The notes under the pieces: generated by a model
What the model saw: only the letters and a program-made list of their open reading frames with translations
What the model was told of the DNA's origin: nothing
Database searches by the model: none
In this document: positions 18,370-28,412 of the stretch, one piece after another
Layout: every line of letters begins with the position of its first letter
How positions within the stretch are numbered: the stretch's first letter is position 1
Source: Pseudothauera rhizosphaerae
Lineage (GTDB): Bacteria; Pseudomonadota; Gammaproteobacteria; Burkholderiales; Rhodocyclaceae
Assembly (NCBI RefSeq): GCF_004801305.1
Contig: NZ_SSOD01000020.1
Coordinates: 33,806-97,805 of the forward strand
DNA: 64,000 nt
Direction of reading: 5' to 3'
Translations under genes and position numbers: made by a program

Positions 18370-18807
18370 TCAGTCCTTTGGATAGACCAGCGCTGCGCGC
18401 TTGACGAAGGAATCGACGAAGGTGTTGGCGATATGGCTGAACACCGGCCCCAGCGCCTTTTCCAGCAGCCGGCTGGAAAACTCGTAGTGCAGGCCGAATT
18501 CGATCTTGCACGCGGTGTCGCCCAGCGGGGTGAAGCGCCAGTGGCCGTTGAGGTGCTTGAACGGCCCTTCCCGCAGGCGGATCAGCATCTCGTGCGGACG
18601 CTGCTTGGCGTTCTCGGTGCTGAAGTGGGCCTTGATGCCGTGGTAGTTGATGTGCAGCGTCGCGGCGGTCAGGGTGTCGGTGCGCGTGTGCACCTCGGCG
18701 CCGCCGCACCAGGGCAGGAAGGCGGGGTAGTCCTCGCAGCGGTCGACCAGTTCGAACATCTGGGCCGGGGTGAATTCGATCAGGACAAGCTTGGTGACTT
18801 CGGCCAT
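18370..18807 (-). CDS. ratA: RatA/Coq10-family START-domain protein
   Basis: A 145-residue START-like protein of the RatA/Coq10 family, with the signature FELVDRCEDYPAFLPWCGG (residues about 19-37) and an end region LGPVFSHIANTFVDSFVKRA. E. coli RatA was reported to inhibit 70S ribosome formation, while relatives bind ubiquinone; which role applies here is unclear. It is divergent from smpB at 18906 and followed by ratB. Confidence 0.92.
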   Translation of the reverse strand: MAEVTKLVLIEFTPAQMFELVDRCEDYPAFLPWCGGAEVHTRTDTLTAATLHINYHGIKAHFSTENAKQRPHEMLIRLREGPFKHLNGHWRFTPLGDTACKIEFGLHYEFSSRLLEKALGPVFSHIANTFVDSFVKRAALVYPKD

Positions 18808-18905
18808 GGCACGGGCGGCTCGGGGCTGGGGCGAACTGCTAGAATGCGCGATTCTACCGCAAAGCCGCGGCGCCCCGCCCGCGCCCGCCGGACGACCCCG
18901 ACACC

Positions 18906-19352
18906 ATGAGCATCATCGACAACCGCAAGGCCTTCCACGACTACTTCATCGAGGAGAAACACGAGGCCGGTATCGTCCTCGAAGGCTGGGAAGTCAAGGC
19001 CATCCGCGCCGGCCGCGCGAACATCAAGGAATCCTACGTCGTCATCCGCGACGGTGAGATCTTCATCTTCGGCATGCACATCACGCCGCTGGCGAGCGCC
19101 TCCACCCACGTGCATGCGGACCCCACCCGCACGCGCAAGCTGCTGCTGCACGCCCACGAGATCGACAAGCTGATCGGCAAGGTGGAGCGCGCCGGCTACG
19201 CGCTGGTGCCGCTGGACCTGCACTACAGCAAGGGCCGCATCAAGGCCACCATCGGCCTGGCCAAGGGCAAGAAGCAGTACGACAAGCGCGAGGACGAGAA
19301 GAAGCGCGACTGGGAGCGCGAAAAACAGCGCCTGATGCGCGTGAAGGCCTGA
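18906..19352 (+). CDS. smpB: SsrA-binding protein SmpB
   Basis: A 148-residue SmpB. Visible features are [20 protein letters not shown], the [21 protein letters not shown] stretch and the basic C-terminal tail [19 protein letters not shown], which folds into the ribosomal decoding site. SmpB delivers tmRNA to stalled ribosomes for trans-translation. No ssrA gene was seen in the window. Divergent from ratA. Confidence 0.97.
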   Translation: MSIIDNRKAFHDYFIEEKHEAGIVLEGWEVKAIRAGRANIKESYVVIRDGEIFIFGMHITPLASASTHVHADPTRTRKLLLHAHEIDKLIGKVERAGYALVPLDLHYSKGRIKATIGLAKGKKQYDKREDEKKRDWEREKQRLMRVKA

Positions 19353-19404
19353 GCGCCCGCTTCGGGGCGGGGCTCATACACCGATCATCGGAAGGAGAAT
19401 GCCC

Positions 19405-19983
19405 ATGACCCTGCTGATCCTCGGCCTGGTGCTGTTCCTCGGCACCCACTCGGTGCGCATCGTCGCCGACCCCTGGCGCACCCGCCAGTTCGCCCGCCTC
19501 GGCGAACTGAAATGGAAGCTCGCCTACTCCGCCCTGTCGGCCGCGGGACTGGTGCTGATCGTGTACGGCTACGGCCAGGCGCGCCTCGACCCCCTGTTGC
19601 TGTGGCAGACACCGGTGTGGATGCGCCACGTGGCGGCCCTGTTCACCCTGCCCGCCTTCGTGCTGCTGGTCGCCGCCTACCTGCCCGGCACGCACATGAA
19701 GGCGCGCATCGGCCACCCCATGCTGGCCGGCGTCAAGCTGTGGGCGCTGGCCCATCTGCTGGCCAACAACACTCTGGCCGACCTGCTGCTGTTCGGCAGC
19801 TTCCTGGTGTGGGCGATCATCGATTTCATCGTCTCGCGCCGGCGCGACCGCGCCGAACACCGCCGCCGCCCCGAGGCCGCGCTGCGCAACGATGCCGCCG
19901 CGGCGGCAATCGGCCTGCTGGCCTGGTTCACGGTGGTGCGCTACCTGCACGCACCGCTCTTCGGGGTGGCGCCCTTCGGCTGA
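19405..19983 (+). CDS. NnrU-family membrane protein
   Basis: A 192-residue integral membrane protein of the NnrU family (about five or six helices), with GLVLFLGTHSVRIV at the start and HPMLAGVKLWALAHLLANN in the middle. NnrU was first found in nitrate/nitric-oxide reduction clusters, but members such as isoprenoid-related MtfA-like proteins exist elsewhere, and its exact role is unknown. The ATG at 19405 fits the AAGGAG site at 19392-19397; the ATG at 19399 is too close to it. It follows smpB on the same strand. Confidence 0.85.
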   Translation: MTLLILGLVLFLGTHSVRIVADPWRTRQFARLGELKWKLAYSALSAAGLVLIVYGYGQARLDPLLLWQTPVWMRHVAALFTLPAFVLLVAAYLPGTHMKARIGHPMLAGVKLWALAHLLANNTLADLLLFGSFLVWAIIDFIVSRRRDRAEHRRRPEAALRNDAAAAAIGLLAWFTVVRYLHAPLFGVAPFG

Positions 19984-19984
19984 G

Positions 19985-21544
19985 TCAGGAACTGCAGGAC
20001 AGCATCGAACAGCCGGGCCGGTTGCGCGCCCAGTCGGGCCGCCGGCCGGCATAGTGTTCGCGGCCCGGCTGTTCCTCGTAGGGGCGGCGCATCACCTCCA
20101 GGGTCTCCGCCACCAGGCCATAGTCGCCCTGCTCCGCCGCGTCGATGGCCTGCTGGGCCAGCCAGTTGCGCAGCACGTAGCGCGGGTTCGCGGCATCCAT
20201 CCGGGCGCGCCGCTCGGCCGCCGGGCGGTTCTCCTGGCGCACCCGCACAGCGTAGCCTTCCAGCCAGGCCTGCAGTTCGCCGCCGTAGGCCTCGCGGCCC
20301 TCGGGGGAATAGAAGGCATCCTCGAAGGGTGCGAGGGACGGTGCATCCAGGTCCAGCCGGGCCAGCGCGCGGAAGAAGATCGTCATGTCGATCTCGGCCT
20401 TGGTCATCAGCCGGTGCAGCGCGTCGGTCATCTCCAGATCGGCGTCGGTGAAGGCCGCGAGTCCGAGCTTGTCGGCCTGCATGCGGCGGCTTTCCGCGTC
20501 GTAGGTGGCGACGTAGCGATCCAACCCGGCCTGCAGCGGGGCTTCGCTGCGGAACAGGGGATAGAGCGCATTGGCGAGCTGCAGCAGATTCCAGTGGGCG
20601 ATACGCGGCTGGTGGCCGAAGCGGTAGCGCCGCATCTCCTCGTCGGTGGTGTTGGGCGTCCAGCCGGGATCGAAGTTGTCGATCCAGCCGTAAGGACCGT
20701 AGTCGATGGTCAGGCCCAGGATGGACATGTTGTCCGTGTTCATCACCCCATGCACGAAGCCCACCCGCATCCAGTGCGCCACCATGCGCGCGGTGCGCTC
20801 GCACACCTCGGCAAACCAGGCGCTGCGGCGCTCCGCCGGGCTGCCTTCGATCCACGGAAAATCCCGGGCGATGGTGAATTCGGCGAGCCGTTCCAGCACG
20901 TCCAGGTCGCCGCGCGCGGCGAAGATCTCGAAGTTGCCGAAGCGGATGAAGGACGGCGCCACGCGGCACACCACCGCACCGGGTTCGGCCTGCGGATGGC
21001 CGTCGTAGAACATGTCGCGCACGACCTCCTCGCCGGTGGCGACCAGGGACAGCGCCCGCGTGGTGGGCACGCCCAGATGGTGCATGGCCTCGCTGCACAG
21101 GAACTCGCGGATGGACGAGCGCAGCACGGCGCGGCCGTCCGCACGGCGGGCGTAGGGCGTCGGCCCGGCGCCCTTCAGTTGCAGTTCCAGGCGCTCGCCG
21201 CGCCCGTTGAGCACCTCGCCCAGGTTGATCGCGCGCCCGTCGCCGAGCTGCCCCGCCCAGTTGCCGAACTGGTGGCCGCCGTAGCACGCCGCGTAGGGCG
21301 CCATGCCCGACAGCAGCGCGTTGCCGGCGAACACCTCGGCGAAGCGCGACGAACTAACGTCCGCCTCGTCCAGGTCCAGCATGGCGGCCACTTCCCGCGA
21401 CCAGGCGACCAGTTCCGGTGCCCGGACCGGCGTGGGCCGCACATGGGAGTAGCAGGCGCCGAGCACCTGGCGGATGTGGGGCGCGTCGCTGGGGTCGGCG
21501 GGCAGCTCCCGCACGAAGCGGTTGTCGAAGACGAGGTGATCCAT
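19985..21544 (-). CDS. selO: SelO-family protein adenylyltransferase (YdiU)
   Basis: A 519-residue selenoprotein O/YdiU family pseudokinase. Key segments are [32 protein letters not shown] with the ATP-binding lysine, [15 protein letters not shown] in the catalytic region and [10 protein letters not shown] with the metal-binding aspartate. The protein ends in LSCSS. SelO transfers AMP to protein Ser, Thr or Tyr and responds to redox stress. As in other bacteria the selenocysteine position is ordinary cysteine here. It is convergent with NnrU and follows DUF2238. Confidence 0.95.
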   Translation of the reverse strand: MDHLVFDNRFVRELPADPSDAPHIRQVLGACYSHVRPTPVRAPELVAWSREVAAMLDLDEADVSSSRFAEVFAGNALLSGMAPYAACYGGHQFGNWAGQLGDGRAINLGEVLNGRGERLELQLKGAGPTPYARRADGRAVLRSSIREFLCSEAMHHLGVPTTRALSLVATGEEVVRDMFYDGHPQAEPGAVVCRVAPSFIRFGNFEIFAARGDLDVLERLAEFTIARDFPWIEGSPAERRSAWFAEVCERTARMVAHWMRVGFVHGVMNTDNMSILGLTIDYGPYGWIDNFDPGWTPNTTDEEMRRYRFGHQPRIAHWNLLQLANALYPLFRSEAPLQAGLDRYVATYDAESRRMQADKLGLAAFTDADLEMTDALHRLMTKAEIDMTIFFRALARLDLDAPSLAPFEDAFYSPEGREAYGGELQAWLEGYAVRVRQENRPAAERRARMDAANPRYVLRNWLAQQAIDAAEQGDYGLVAETLEVMRRPYEEQPGREHYAGRRPDWARNRPGCSMLSCSS

Positions 21545-21612
21545 TGGGGGGTGATGTCGTTGTTGGTATCTGGAATTGAGAGTGCCAGCAAACGACGAGG
21601 TTCGCCAACAAA

Positions 21613-22227
21613 CTAGCCTGGATCGCGGGTGGCGAGCGCCGCGAGCTGCCGGTCGTGCCAGCGCCCCAGCAGCAACAGCGCGCCGCCCGCCCCCAGCAGC
21701 GCCATGAACATGTCCCACTGGGCGTCCCACGGATCGCCCTGGGTGCCCAGGAATTCCACCGAACCGTCGCCCCAGAACACCGCCGCGGCCCATTCCACCA
21801 GTTCGTAGGCCGCGCTGATGCCCAGGCAGGCCAGCACCAGCAGTGCGAACAGCCACTTGCCCGGCCGCAGTGGCGAGGTGCGCAGCAGCAGTTCGCGCCC
21901 GAGGATGGCCGGCGTGACGCCCTGGAACACGTGGCCGATGCGGTCGTAGGGGTTGCGCGCGAGGCCAAGAACATCCTGCAACTGCAGGCCCACCGGCACC
22001 CGCGAGTAGGTGTAGGCGCCGCCGCCGATCAGGATCAGCGCGAACAGGGCGATCAGCCAGCAGGTGAGCGGCGTCAGCGGGAAGCGCCGGGCGGTGAGGA
22101 GGAGGATGGGCAGGGCGATCAGCACCGGCATCACCTCGCCCAGCCACACTTCGCGGTCGTAGGGCGAGATGCCGGAGGCGATCAGGGCGGTGATCACCAC
22201 GAGGAGCAGAGCGAGGCGCGTCTTCAC
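21613..22227 (-). CDS. DUF2238 (YjdF-like) membrane protein
   Basis: A 204-residue protein with about six membrane helices. It carries the DUF2238 pattern [40 protein letters not shown] and [15 protein letters not shown], with conserved Asp, His, Glu and Trp residues inside or near the membrane. The function is unknown; the motif suggests a metal- or substrate-binding membrane protein. It lies between selO and the helicase gene in the same direction and may be co-transcribed with them. Confidence 0.88.
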   Translation of the reverse strand: MKTRLALLLVVITALIASGISPYDREVWLGEVMPVLIALPILLLTARRFPLTPLTCWLIALFALILIGGGAYTYSRVPVGLQLQDVLGLARNPYDRIGHVFQGVTPAILGRELLLRTSPLRPGKWLFALLVLACLGISAAYELVEWAAAVFWGDGSVEFLGTQGDPWDAQWDMFMALLGAGGALLLLGRWHDRQLAALATRDPG

Positions 22228-22242
22228 CTGGGGGTCCTTTGT

Positions 22243-24210
22243 TCAGCCGTTGCCCTGGCGCACGGCCGGCGGCGGCAACTGTTCCAGGAAGGCCACCGCA
22301 TCCGCCTCCTCCCGGGTGCGGCGCATGGGCGGCAGGCTGCGCCACACCACCTTGCCGTAGGGCTTGTCTATCATGCGCGGGTCGCAGATGCACAGCACGC
22401 CGCGGTCCTGTTCGCTGCGGATCAGGCGCCCGGCGCCCTGCTTCATGTTGATCACGGTGCGCGGCAACTGGTAGTGCATGAAGGGGTTGCGCCCGCTCTT
22501 CTGCAGGTATTCCACGCGCGCGGCCAGCACCGGGTCGTCCGGCGGCGCGAAGGGCAGCTTGTCGATGACCACCAGCGAGAGCGCGTCGCCCGGCACGTCC
22601 ACTCCTTCCCAGAAGCTCTGGCTGGCCACCAGCACCGCATTGCCCAGGCGGCGGAAGCGTTCCAGCAGCTCGGTGCGGGAGCCCTCCCCCTGCAGCAGCA
22701 GGGGCAGGTCGTCGCCCGCCGCGGCGAGGCCGTCGGCGATCAATTCATGGACGCGGCGCATGGCGCGCAGGGAGGTGCACAGCACGAAGGCGCGCCCGCG
22801 CGCGGCGCGGATCAACGGCAGGGCCTTCTTCGCCACGGCCTCGATGTAGCCCGGCGCGTTGGGGTCCGGCATGCCCGCCGGGGCGTAGAGCAGCGCCTGC
22901 TCGCCGTAGTCGAAGGGGCTGCCCCACACCGCGGTCAGGGGCGGCGGCTCCAGCGCCGTGAGCCCCAGCTCGCCGCAGTAGTGGCCGAAGTCCTGCCCCA
23001 CCGCGAGGGTGGCCGAGGTGAAGATCCAGGCCCGCAGATGGCCTTCGAGCTGGCGGCGGAACACCGTGGAGATGTGCAGCGGCGTGGCGTTGAGCGCCGC
23101 GGACTGGGAGAACACCTCCACCCAGCGGATCAGCTCGGCATCCTCCGGCTGGCGCCAGCGGCGCAGGCGCTCGCCCGTCTCCTGGCTGCGGCGCAGGCAG
23201 GCGGCCAGGCCTTCGGAGCGTTCGGCCTGGGTTTCCAGCACGGCTTCGAGCCGTTCGATTTCGGCGGCCAGGCCCTGCGCCCTGGCGCCGAATTCCGGCA
23301 AGGCTTCCGCCTGCGCGGCGGGCAGGCGCGCCGGCTCGACGCCGAAGGCCAGGCGCAGGTCGCGGGCGGCCTTCTCCAGGGTGCGGCTGGCGTCGATCAG
23401 ATCGCGGCAGTCGGGCGCGGCGGCAAGCGTTTCGGAACGGATGTCCCGCGCCAGGTCCAGCACTTGGCCGGTGGATACGTTCTCGCCGAAGAACAGGCTG
23501 GCGGTCTCGGGCAACTGGTGGGCCTCGTCAAAGATCACCGCGTTGCAGGCCGGCAGCAGCTCGCCCGCGCCCTCGTCGCGCAGCATCACGTCGGCGAAGA
23601 AGAGATGGTGGTTGACCACCACCACGTCGGCGTCCATAGCCGTGCGCCGGGCGGCGAGGACGAAGCAGCCCTTGACGTCCGGGCAGTCCTGGCCGAGGCA
23701 GTTGTCCCGCGTCGAGGTCGCCGCCATCCAGGCCGGCGAGTCTTCGCGCACCGCGCTGCATTCGGCCTTGTCACCGCTTTGCGTCGTCTGTGCGAAGCGG
23801 GCGATGGCGCGCAGGTCGGCGGCGTCCTGCGGGCTCTGGAAGCGGCCGTCCTTGGCGTTGCGCGCCAGATGGTAGGGACAGACGTAGTTGGCCCGCCCCT
23901 TGAGCAAAGCGATGCTCACCGGCACCTTGAGCGCAGCGCGCACCACCGGCAGGTCGCGGTTGAAGAGCTGGTCCTGCAGGGTCTTGGTGCCGGTGGAGAT
24001 GATCACCTTGCCGCCCGACAGCAGCGCCGGCACCAGGTAGGCGAAAGTCTTGCCGGTACCGGTGCCGGCCTCGGCCACCAGCACGCGGTGCTCATGCAAC
24101 GCCTGCTCGATCAGGCGCGCCATCTCGATCTGTTGCGGGCGCGCACTGAATGCCGGGATGGTCTTTGCCAGAGGGCCATCCGGCGTAAAGGCCTGGTCGA
24201 CAGCACTCAT
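22243..24210 (-). CDS. ATP-dependent DNA helicase, DinG/YoaA (XPD-like) family
   Basis: A 655-residue superfamily 2 Fe-S helicase. Walker A is EAGTGTGKT at residues 47-55 and the DEAH box is at 228-231. Cys111, Cys171, Cys176 and Cys182 are the likely 4Fe-4S ligands, in the XPD-type insertion between motifs Ia and II. The family unwinds DNA 5' to 3' and helps in repair and damage tolerance. The length and Cys spacing fit YoaA better than DinG. It is divergent from the chemoreceptor at 24419. Confidence 0.93.
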   Translation of the reverse strand: MSAVDQAFTPDGPLAKTIPAFSARPQQIEMARLIEQALHEHRVLVAEAGTGTGKTFAYLVPALLSGGKVIISTGTKTLQDQLFNRDLPVVRAALKVPVSIALLKGRANYVCPYHLARNAKDGRFQSPQDAADLRAIARFAQTTQSGDKAECSAVREDSPAWMAATSTRDNCLGQDCPDVKGCFVLAARRTAMDADVVVVNHHLFFADVMLRDEGAGELLPACNAVIFDEAHQLPETASLFFGENVSTGQVLDLARDIRSETLAAAPDCRDLIDASRTLEKAARDLRLAFGVEPARLPAAQAEALPEFGARAQGLAAEIERLEAVLETQAERSEGLAACLRRSQETGERLRRWRQPEDAELIRWVEVFSQSAALNATPLHISTVFRRQLEGHLRAWIFTSATLAVGQDFGHYCGELGLTALEPPPLTAVWGSPFDYGEQALLYAPAGMPDPNAPGYIEAVAKKALPLIRAARGRAFVLCTSLRAMRRVHELIADGLAAAGDDLPLLLQGEGSRTELLERFRRLGNAVLVASQSFWEGVDVPGDALSLVVIDKLPFAPPDDPVLAARVEYLQKSGRNPFMHYQLPRTVINMKQGAGRLIRSEQDRGVLCICDPRMIDKPYGKVVWRSLPPMRRTREEADAVAFLEQLPPPAVRQGNG

Positions 24211-24303
24211 ACGGCATGAACAGGATGACGGCGGAGCCGCAATCCTACCACCGCCAGCCCGCGCGTCGGACGTCCGGGGTGACGGCTGCGCATCAAATGG
24301 CCA

Positions 24304-24330
24304 TCAAGGTAAGTTCCGATACGCCGATAT
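24304..24330 (+). promoter_or_regulatory. sigma-28 (FliA)-type promoter of the chemoreceptor gene
   Basis: TCAA at 24304-24307, then 15 bases, then GCCGATAT at 24323-24330. The E. coli sigma-28 consensus is TAAA-N15-GCCGATAA, so 3 of 4 and 7 of 8 bases match with exact spacing. It lies about 90 bases before the chemoreceptor start, which fits a flagellar-class gene. Confidence 0.65.
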
Positions 24331-24418
24331 ATCACCCAGAGCCGCCGCGCTTGGGGAAACATGGTGCGCACCGACAGCCGCCCATGATGACAACAACACG
24401 ATCCCGGAAAGACCACGC

Positions 24419-26050
24419 ATGAAAGCCCGTTCATCCGTTCGCACCCAATTGCTCTTCCTCGTCGCGATTACCTGCGGCCTGTTCATCGCCGCTCTGGCCG
24501 GCTCCCTGTGGGAAACCCGGTCCAGCCAGCAACAACTGCTGGATTTCATCGACACGGAACTGGCCACGGAGCGCGACGTGACCAAAGCCTACGCCCAGGG
24601 ACTGCAGATGGGCCAAGCGCTACGCAACATCCTGCTCGACCCGCAGAATCCGCAGGCGTACAAGAACTTCGATCGCGCCCAAAGCGAGTTCGACGCGGTG
24701 ATCGGGCGGGTGAAAACGCGTACCGATATTCTCAAGGGCGGTGCGGCGAGCGTGGCCACCATCGACGACATCCACCGCCGTTGGGGGCCGTTGCAGACGG
24801 ACGTGATCGAACGCGTGCGGGCCGGCGACACCCAAGGCGCCCGGCTCGTCCTGATCGACAAGGAAACCCCGGCGTGGCGGGAGATGCGTACCCAGTTGCT
24901 GGATCAGATCGCCCACCTGGAAAGCACCTCCGGCGAGGTCAAGGGTGAGGTGGTGGCGGGCCTGGAGCGCGCCAACCTGATCGCCGTGGTGATGGCGCTG
25001 GCGGCCCTGGCAGCCTGCGTGGGCGTGTCCCTGTACGTGATCCGCGACCTCTTCCGCCAGCTCGGCGGCGAACCGTCCTACGCCGCCGAGGTGGCGCGAC
25101 GCATCGCCGACGGGCGGCTGGACGAATCCGTCGAAGTGCGCCGAGGCGACCGCGACAGCCTGCTGGGAGCCATGAGTGGCATGCAGGAAGGACTGGCGAC
25201 GACCATCGCCGACATCCGCCAACTCGCGGGCCAGGTTTCGGAATCGATTTCGGTGCTGCGCCACAACGAGGCGCAAATCGCGGACGCCTCCATGCAGCAG
25301 AGCGAAGCGGGCAGTTCCATCGCCGCCGCCGTCGAGGAGATGACGGTGAGCATTTCCCAGGTATCCGAGCATGCCGACGACGCCGACCGGCTCACCGAAG
25401 AAGCCGCCGGGCAGGTACACAACGGAGTCAAGGTGATCAACGACGCCGTGGGCATCATCGGCCAGATCGCCGAACGCATGTCCGCCTCGACCCAGGTGAT
25501 GGCTGACCTGGGGGCGAGCGCGGACGGCATCTCGAACATCGTCAAGGTGATCCAGGAAGTGGCCGAGCAGACCAACCTGCTCGCGCTCAACGCGGCCATA
25601 GAGGCCGCCCGCGCCGGCGAGCAGGGTCGCGGCTTCGCCGTGGTGGCCGACGAGGTGCGCAAGCTCGCCGAGCGCACGGCGCAATCCACCCACGAGATCA
25701 CGGGCATGATCCAGCGCGTGCAGGCCAGCACCCACGAGGCGGTGCGCAGCATGGAGGACGGCCGCGATCTGGCCGAGCGCGGTGCGGACAGCGCGGGCGT
25801 GGCGCGGGAGGCGGTAGCTGCGCTGGAATCGGGCTCCGACCGGGTGCGCGACGCGGTGGCCTCCATCAACGCCGCGCTGCGCGAACAGCGTTCGGCGAGC
25901 ACGGACATCGCCCAGAGCATCGAACGCATCGCCCAGATGAGCGAGCAGAACCACGCCGCCACGCGCGATTCCCTGGGACGGGCCGACGACCTGCAGCAAC
26001 TCGCCGCTTCGCTGGAGCACAGCGTGGGTCGCTTCCAGCTCGCGCGCTGA
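24419..26050 (+). CDS. methyl-accepting chemotaxis protein
   Basis: A 543-residue chemoreceptor. A membrane helix lies at residues about 11-31, followed by a periplasmic four-helix-bundle-type sensor (about 32-184). The second membrane helix is at about 185-207, then a HAMP-like linker. The signalling domain has the hairpin tip region ([20 protein letters not shown], then [15 protein letters not shown]) near residues 380-420. The sensor type resembles the 4HB family, so small ligands are likely but unidentified. A sigma-28-like promoter supports a role in flagellar chemotaxis. Confidence 0.95.
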   Translation: MKARSSVRTQLLFLVAITCGLFIAALAGSLWETRSSQQQLLDFIDTELATERDVTKAYAQGLQMGQALRNILLDPQNPQAYKNFDRAQSEFDAVIGRVKTRTDILKGGAASVATIDDIHRRWGPLQTDVIERVRAGDTQGARLVLIDKETPAWREMRTQLLDQIAHLESTSGEVKGEVVAGLERANLIAVVMALAALAACVGVSLYVIRDLFRQLGGEPSYAAEVARRIADGRLDESVEVRRGDRDSLLGAMSGMQEGLATTIADIRQLAGQVSESISVLRHNEAQIADASMQQSEAGSSIAAAVEEMTVSISQVSEHADDADRLTEEAAGQVHNGVKVINDAVGIIGQIAERMSASTQVMADLGASADGISNIVKVIQEVAEQTNLLALNAAIEAARAGEQGRGFAVVADEVRKLAERTAQSTHEITGMIQRVQASTHEAVRSMEDGRDLAERGADSAGVAREAVAALESGSDRVRDAVASINAALREQRSASTDIAQSIERIAQMSEQNHAATRDSLGRADDLQQLAASLEHSVGRFQLAR

Positions 26051-26055
26051 ACGTT

Positions 26056-26874
26056 TCAATCCAGGCGTTCGACCTTGAGCCAGACCTCGTTGCTGCCCGA
26101 CGAGGTCTGCTCGCCCCGAGACAACAGCCCCCGTTCCCCGTCCGCCGCCTGCAGGGTGCTGGCGCCGAGGGGAATCCATTCGCCCAGCGCGCCTTCCACG
26201 GTCGTGCTCAGGTGGCGGATTTCGGCCGTGCCGTCCGGCGCCAGCGGACGTTCGTCGAAGGGACTGATCTCGATGCTGACGCGGCCGCCCATCACCCGCG
26301 GCGAGGCATTGAAACCGGTGCCGAGATCGCGCCAGATCACCGTTTCGGAGAGCGCCGCGCCGTCGGGCCGCCGCCACACGCGGCGCAGCGGAACCGGCAG
26401 GGAGACGCCGGCCCGGATGAAGGCCTGCCCGCCGTCCACGGTCTGCACCTGCTGCTCGGCGGAGGAACTCGCCGCGCGCTCGCGTCCGCCGAGTTCCACC
26501 ACCACGCCGGTGCCGATGTGATGGTGCCGGCCGGAGGACTCCTGCTCGATCTGTACCCTGCCGCGGCCGATGCGGCCGTGGGCTTCAGCCTGGGAACGGC
26601 CGCTGTATTCGTCTGCGGACTGGCGCACCGAGATCAGCAGCCTCGCGGCCGGCACGTCGATGCCGGCGAGCGCCGCGCGCAGCTCGGCCAGATTGGCCGC
26701 ATTCGTGCGCACGAAAAGCTTGTCGTTGAAGCCGGACAGGCTGCCGCCCGGCGCCAGCAGCGGGCGCAGCACCGGCAGCACCTGTTCGGCCGGCCGGTGG
26801 CGCAACGGGATGATCTCCAGCGCGGGTTCCGCGGCCGCGGCAAGCGGCAGGAACAGCGCCAGCGCGCACAACAT
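26056..26874 (-). CDS. secretin-like exported protein without a full pore domain
   Basis: A 272-residue protein with a signal peptide (CALALFLPLAAAAEPA). A NolW-like N-domain follows (LEIIPLRHRPAEQVLPVLRP, then GFNDKLFVRTNAANLAELRA), and then part of the secretin homology region (SPRVMGGRVSIEISPFDERP, then LSTTVEGALGEWIPLG). Full secretins exceed 400 residues; here only one N-domain and a short beta region remain. It may be a distinct stand-alone family or an assembly partner of type IV pili or type II secretion. The ATG at 26874 puts the signal peptide at the N-terminus. Confidence 0.7.
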   Translation of the reverse strand: MLCALALFLPLAAAAEPALEIIPLRHRPAEQVLPVLRPLLAPGGSLSGFNDKLFVRTNAANLAELRAALAGIDVPAARLLISVRQSADEYSGRSQAEAHGRIGRGRVQIEQESSGRHHHIGTGVVVELGGRERAASSSAEQQVQTVDGGQAFIRAGVSLPVPLRRVWRRPDGAALSETVIWRDLGTGFNASPRVMGGRVSIEISPFDERPLAPDGTAEIRHLSTTVEGALGEWIPLGASTLQAADGERGLLSRGEQTSSGSNEVWLKVERLD

Positions 26875-26959
26875 ACGCCGCAGGATGCCGCCGACCGCCC
26901 GGGCCGGGTTAGAATGACGCCGGTCACACATTTGCGCCGCACAGAATCGGAGTATCGCC

Positions 26960-27154
26960 ATGGATGTCACCGCCGTTGCCAGTCTCGCCACCAGCCTGAG
27001 CCAGGCCCGCACCGGCGACGCGGTCGGCGTGCTGGTGTTGAAGAAGGCCATCAACCTGCAGGCTCAGCACGCCGCCCAACTGATCGCCGCCCTGCCCCAG
27101 CCCGCGGCCAGCAATCCGCCGAACCTGGGGCAGAACATCGACGTCAGGGCCTGA
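26960..27154 (+). CDS. YjfB-family putative motility protein
   Basis: A 64-residue small protein of the YjfB-like motility family, with the conserved pattern LATSLSQARTGDAVGVLVLKKAINLQ (shortened here) and then PNLGQNIDVRA at the end. Relatives lie in flagellar regulons, and their function is unknown. It is divergent from the secretin-like gene, and a -10-like TAGAAT lies at about 26910. The nearby chemoreceptor supports a motility link. Confidence 0.8.
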   Translation: MDVTAVASLATSLSQARTGDAVGVLVLKKAINLQAQHAAQLIAALPQPAASNPPNLGQNIDVRA

Positions 27155-28267
27155 TCACTCCACCCGGTGCGCCTCGGCGAGGTAGTCCCGGGTGCGCATC
27201 TCGATCAGCCGGCTCACCGTGCGCACGAACTCGTGCGCGTTGTGCCCCTCAGTATAGAGTTCCGGCGCCTCCACCTCGGCGCTCATGACGAGCTTGACCC
27301 GGTGGTCGTACAGCACGTCGATCAGCCAGGTAAAGCGGCGCGCCTCGGAAGCCTGTCCCGCGTTCATCCTCGGCACGCCGGAGAGCAGCAGGGTGTGGTG
27401 TTCGCGCGCGATCTCCAGGTAGTCGTTCTGGGAGCGCGGCCCGCCGCATAGGGTGGCGAAATCGAACCACACTACGCCGGGCGCCCTGCGCACCACCGGC
27501 AGCTTGCGTTCCAGCACTTCGAGTTCCCCCGTCTCGCCCTCGCTGGCGGCAAGGCGACGGAAATCCTCGCCCATCTTGCGCGTCGCGGCCTCGTCCGCGG
27601 GCACCAGGTAGATCTCGATCTTCTCCAGCGTACGCAGGCGGTAGTCGGTGCCGTGGTCGACCTCGACGACGTCGAAGCGGCGCTTGATCATCTCGATGGT
27701 GGGCAGGAAGTTCACCCGCATCAGACCGTTGGGGTAGAGGCCGTCCGGCGGGTAGTTGGAAGTCATGACGAAGATCACCCCGCGCGCGAACAGCGCATCC
27801 AGCAGGCGCCCGAGGATCATCGCATCGGCGATGTCCGAGACGTGGAACTCGTCGAAGCACAGCAGCCGGGTCTGGCGCGCGATGCGGTCGGCCACCTTCT
27901 GCAGGGGGTCGGGCTCGTGATTGTGGTCCTTGAGGTCGTTCTGCACTTCCTGCATGAAGGCGTGGAAATGCACCCGGCGCTTGCGCTTGTAGGGCACGGC
28001 GTCGAAGAAGCAGTCCATCAGGAAGCTCTTGCCGCGCCCCACTCCGCCCCAGAAATACACGCTGCGCGGCATCTGCGGGCGCGAGAACACCCGCCGCAGC
28101 GTGCTGCCGCGCGCCACCTTGAAGCCCAGCAGCTCGGCGTAGAGCTGCTGCAGGCGCTGCACGGCGGCGCGCTGCGCCGGGTCGGACTTGAAACCGCGGG
28201 CGCGCAACTGGGCCTCGTAGGCATCCAGCACGCCGTGTTCGGAAACTTTAAGGGTGCGGTAGGGCAT
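27155..28267 (-). CDS. zapE: cell division ATPase ZapE (AFG1-like)
   Basis: A 370-residue AFG1/ZapE-type P-loop ATPase. The Walker A region is GGVGRGKSFLMD, followed by KRRVHFHAFMQEVQ and LCFDEFHVSDIADAMIL (Walker B), with TSNYPPDGLY as sensor region. ZapE acts at the division ring under stress in E. coli. The yeast relative handles mitochondrial respiratory complexes, so a respiratory role is possible too. Its stop codon abuts that of the YjfB gene. Confidence 0.95.
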   Translation of the reverse strand: MPYRTLKVSEHGVLDAYEAQLRARGFKSDPAQRAAVQRLQQLYAELLGFKVARGSTLRRVFSRPQMPRSVYFWGGVGRGKSFLMDCFFDAVPYKRKRRVHFHAFMQEVQNDLKDHNHEPDPLQKVADRIARQTRLLCFDEFHVSDIADAMILGRLLDALFARGVIFVMTSNYPPDGLYPNGLMRVNFLPTIEMIKRRFDVVEVDHGTDYRLRTLEKIEIYLVPADEAATRKMGEDFRRLAASEGETGELEVLERKLPVVRRAPGVVWFDFATLCGGPRSQNDYLEIAREHHTLLLSGVPRMNAGQASEARRFTWLIDVLYDHRVKLVMSAEVEAPELYTEGHNAHEFVRTVSRLIEMRTRDYLAEAHRVE

Positions 28268-28412
28268 GGCTATGGGTGACTAGTGCCGCAGGGCTCGGAT
28301 GGAAGGCAGGATTGTAGTGCAAGTACCGGCCGTTTCCGCCGTGCATCAGTGCTTGCAGCCCATAGCCGCAGACGCTACGCTGCAGTGCAGCATGCACTTA
28401 CGGAGGTGAGCC

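Noticed and set aside
18043..18807. ratAB as a true toxin-antitoxin system
   Set aside because: The pair is conserved housekeeping sequence next to smpB in many proteobacteria and related to Coq10/RnfH; the toxin label rests on limited E. coli work.
19985..22393. 802-codon open frame joining SelO with an upstream stretch
   Set aside because: The part before residue 284 is out-of-frame sequence across the DUF2238 and helicase genes. SelO homology starts at the ATG at 21544.
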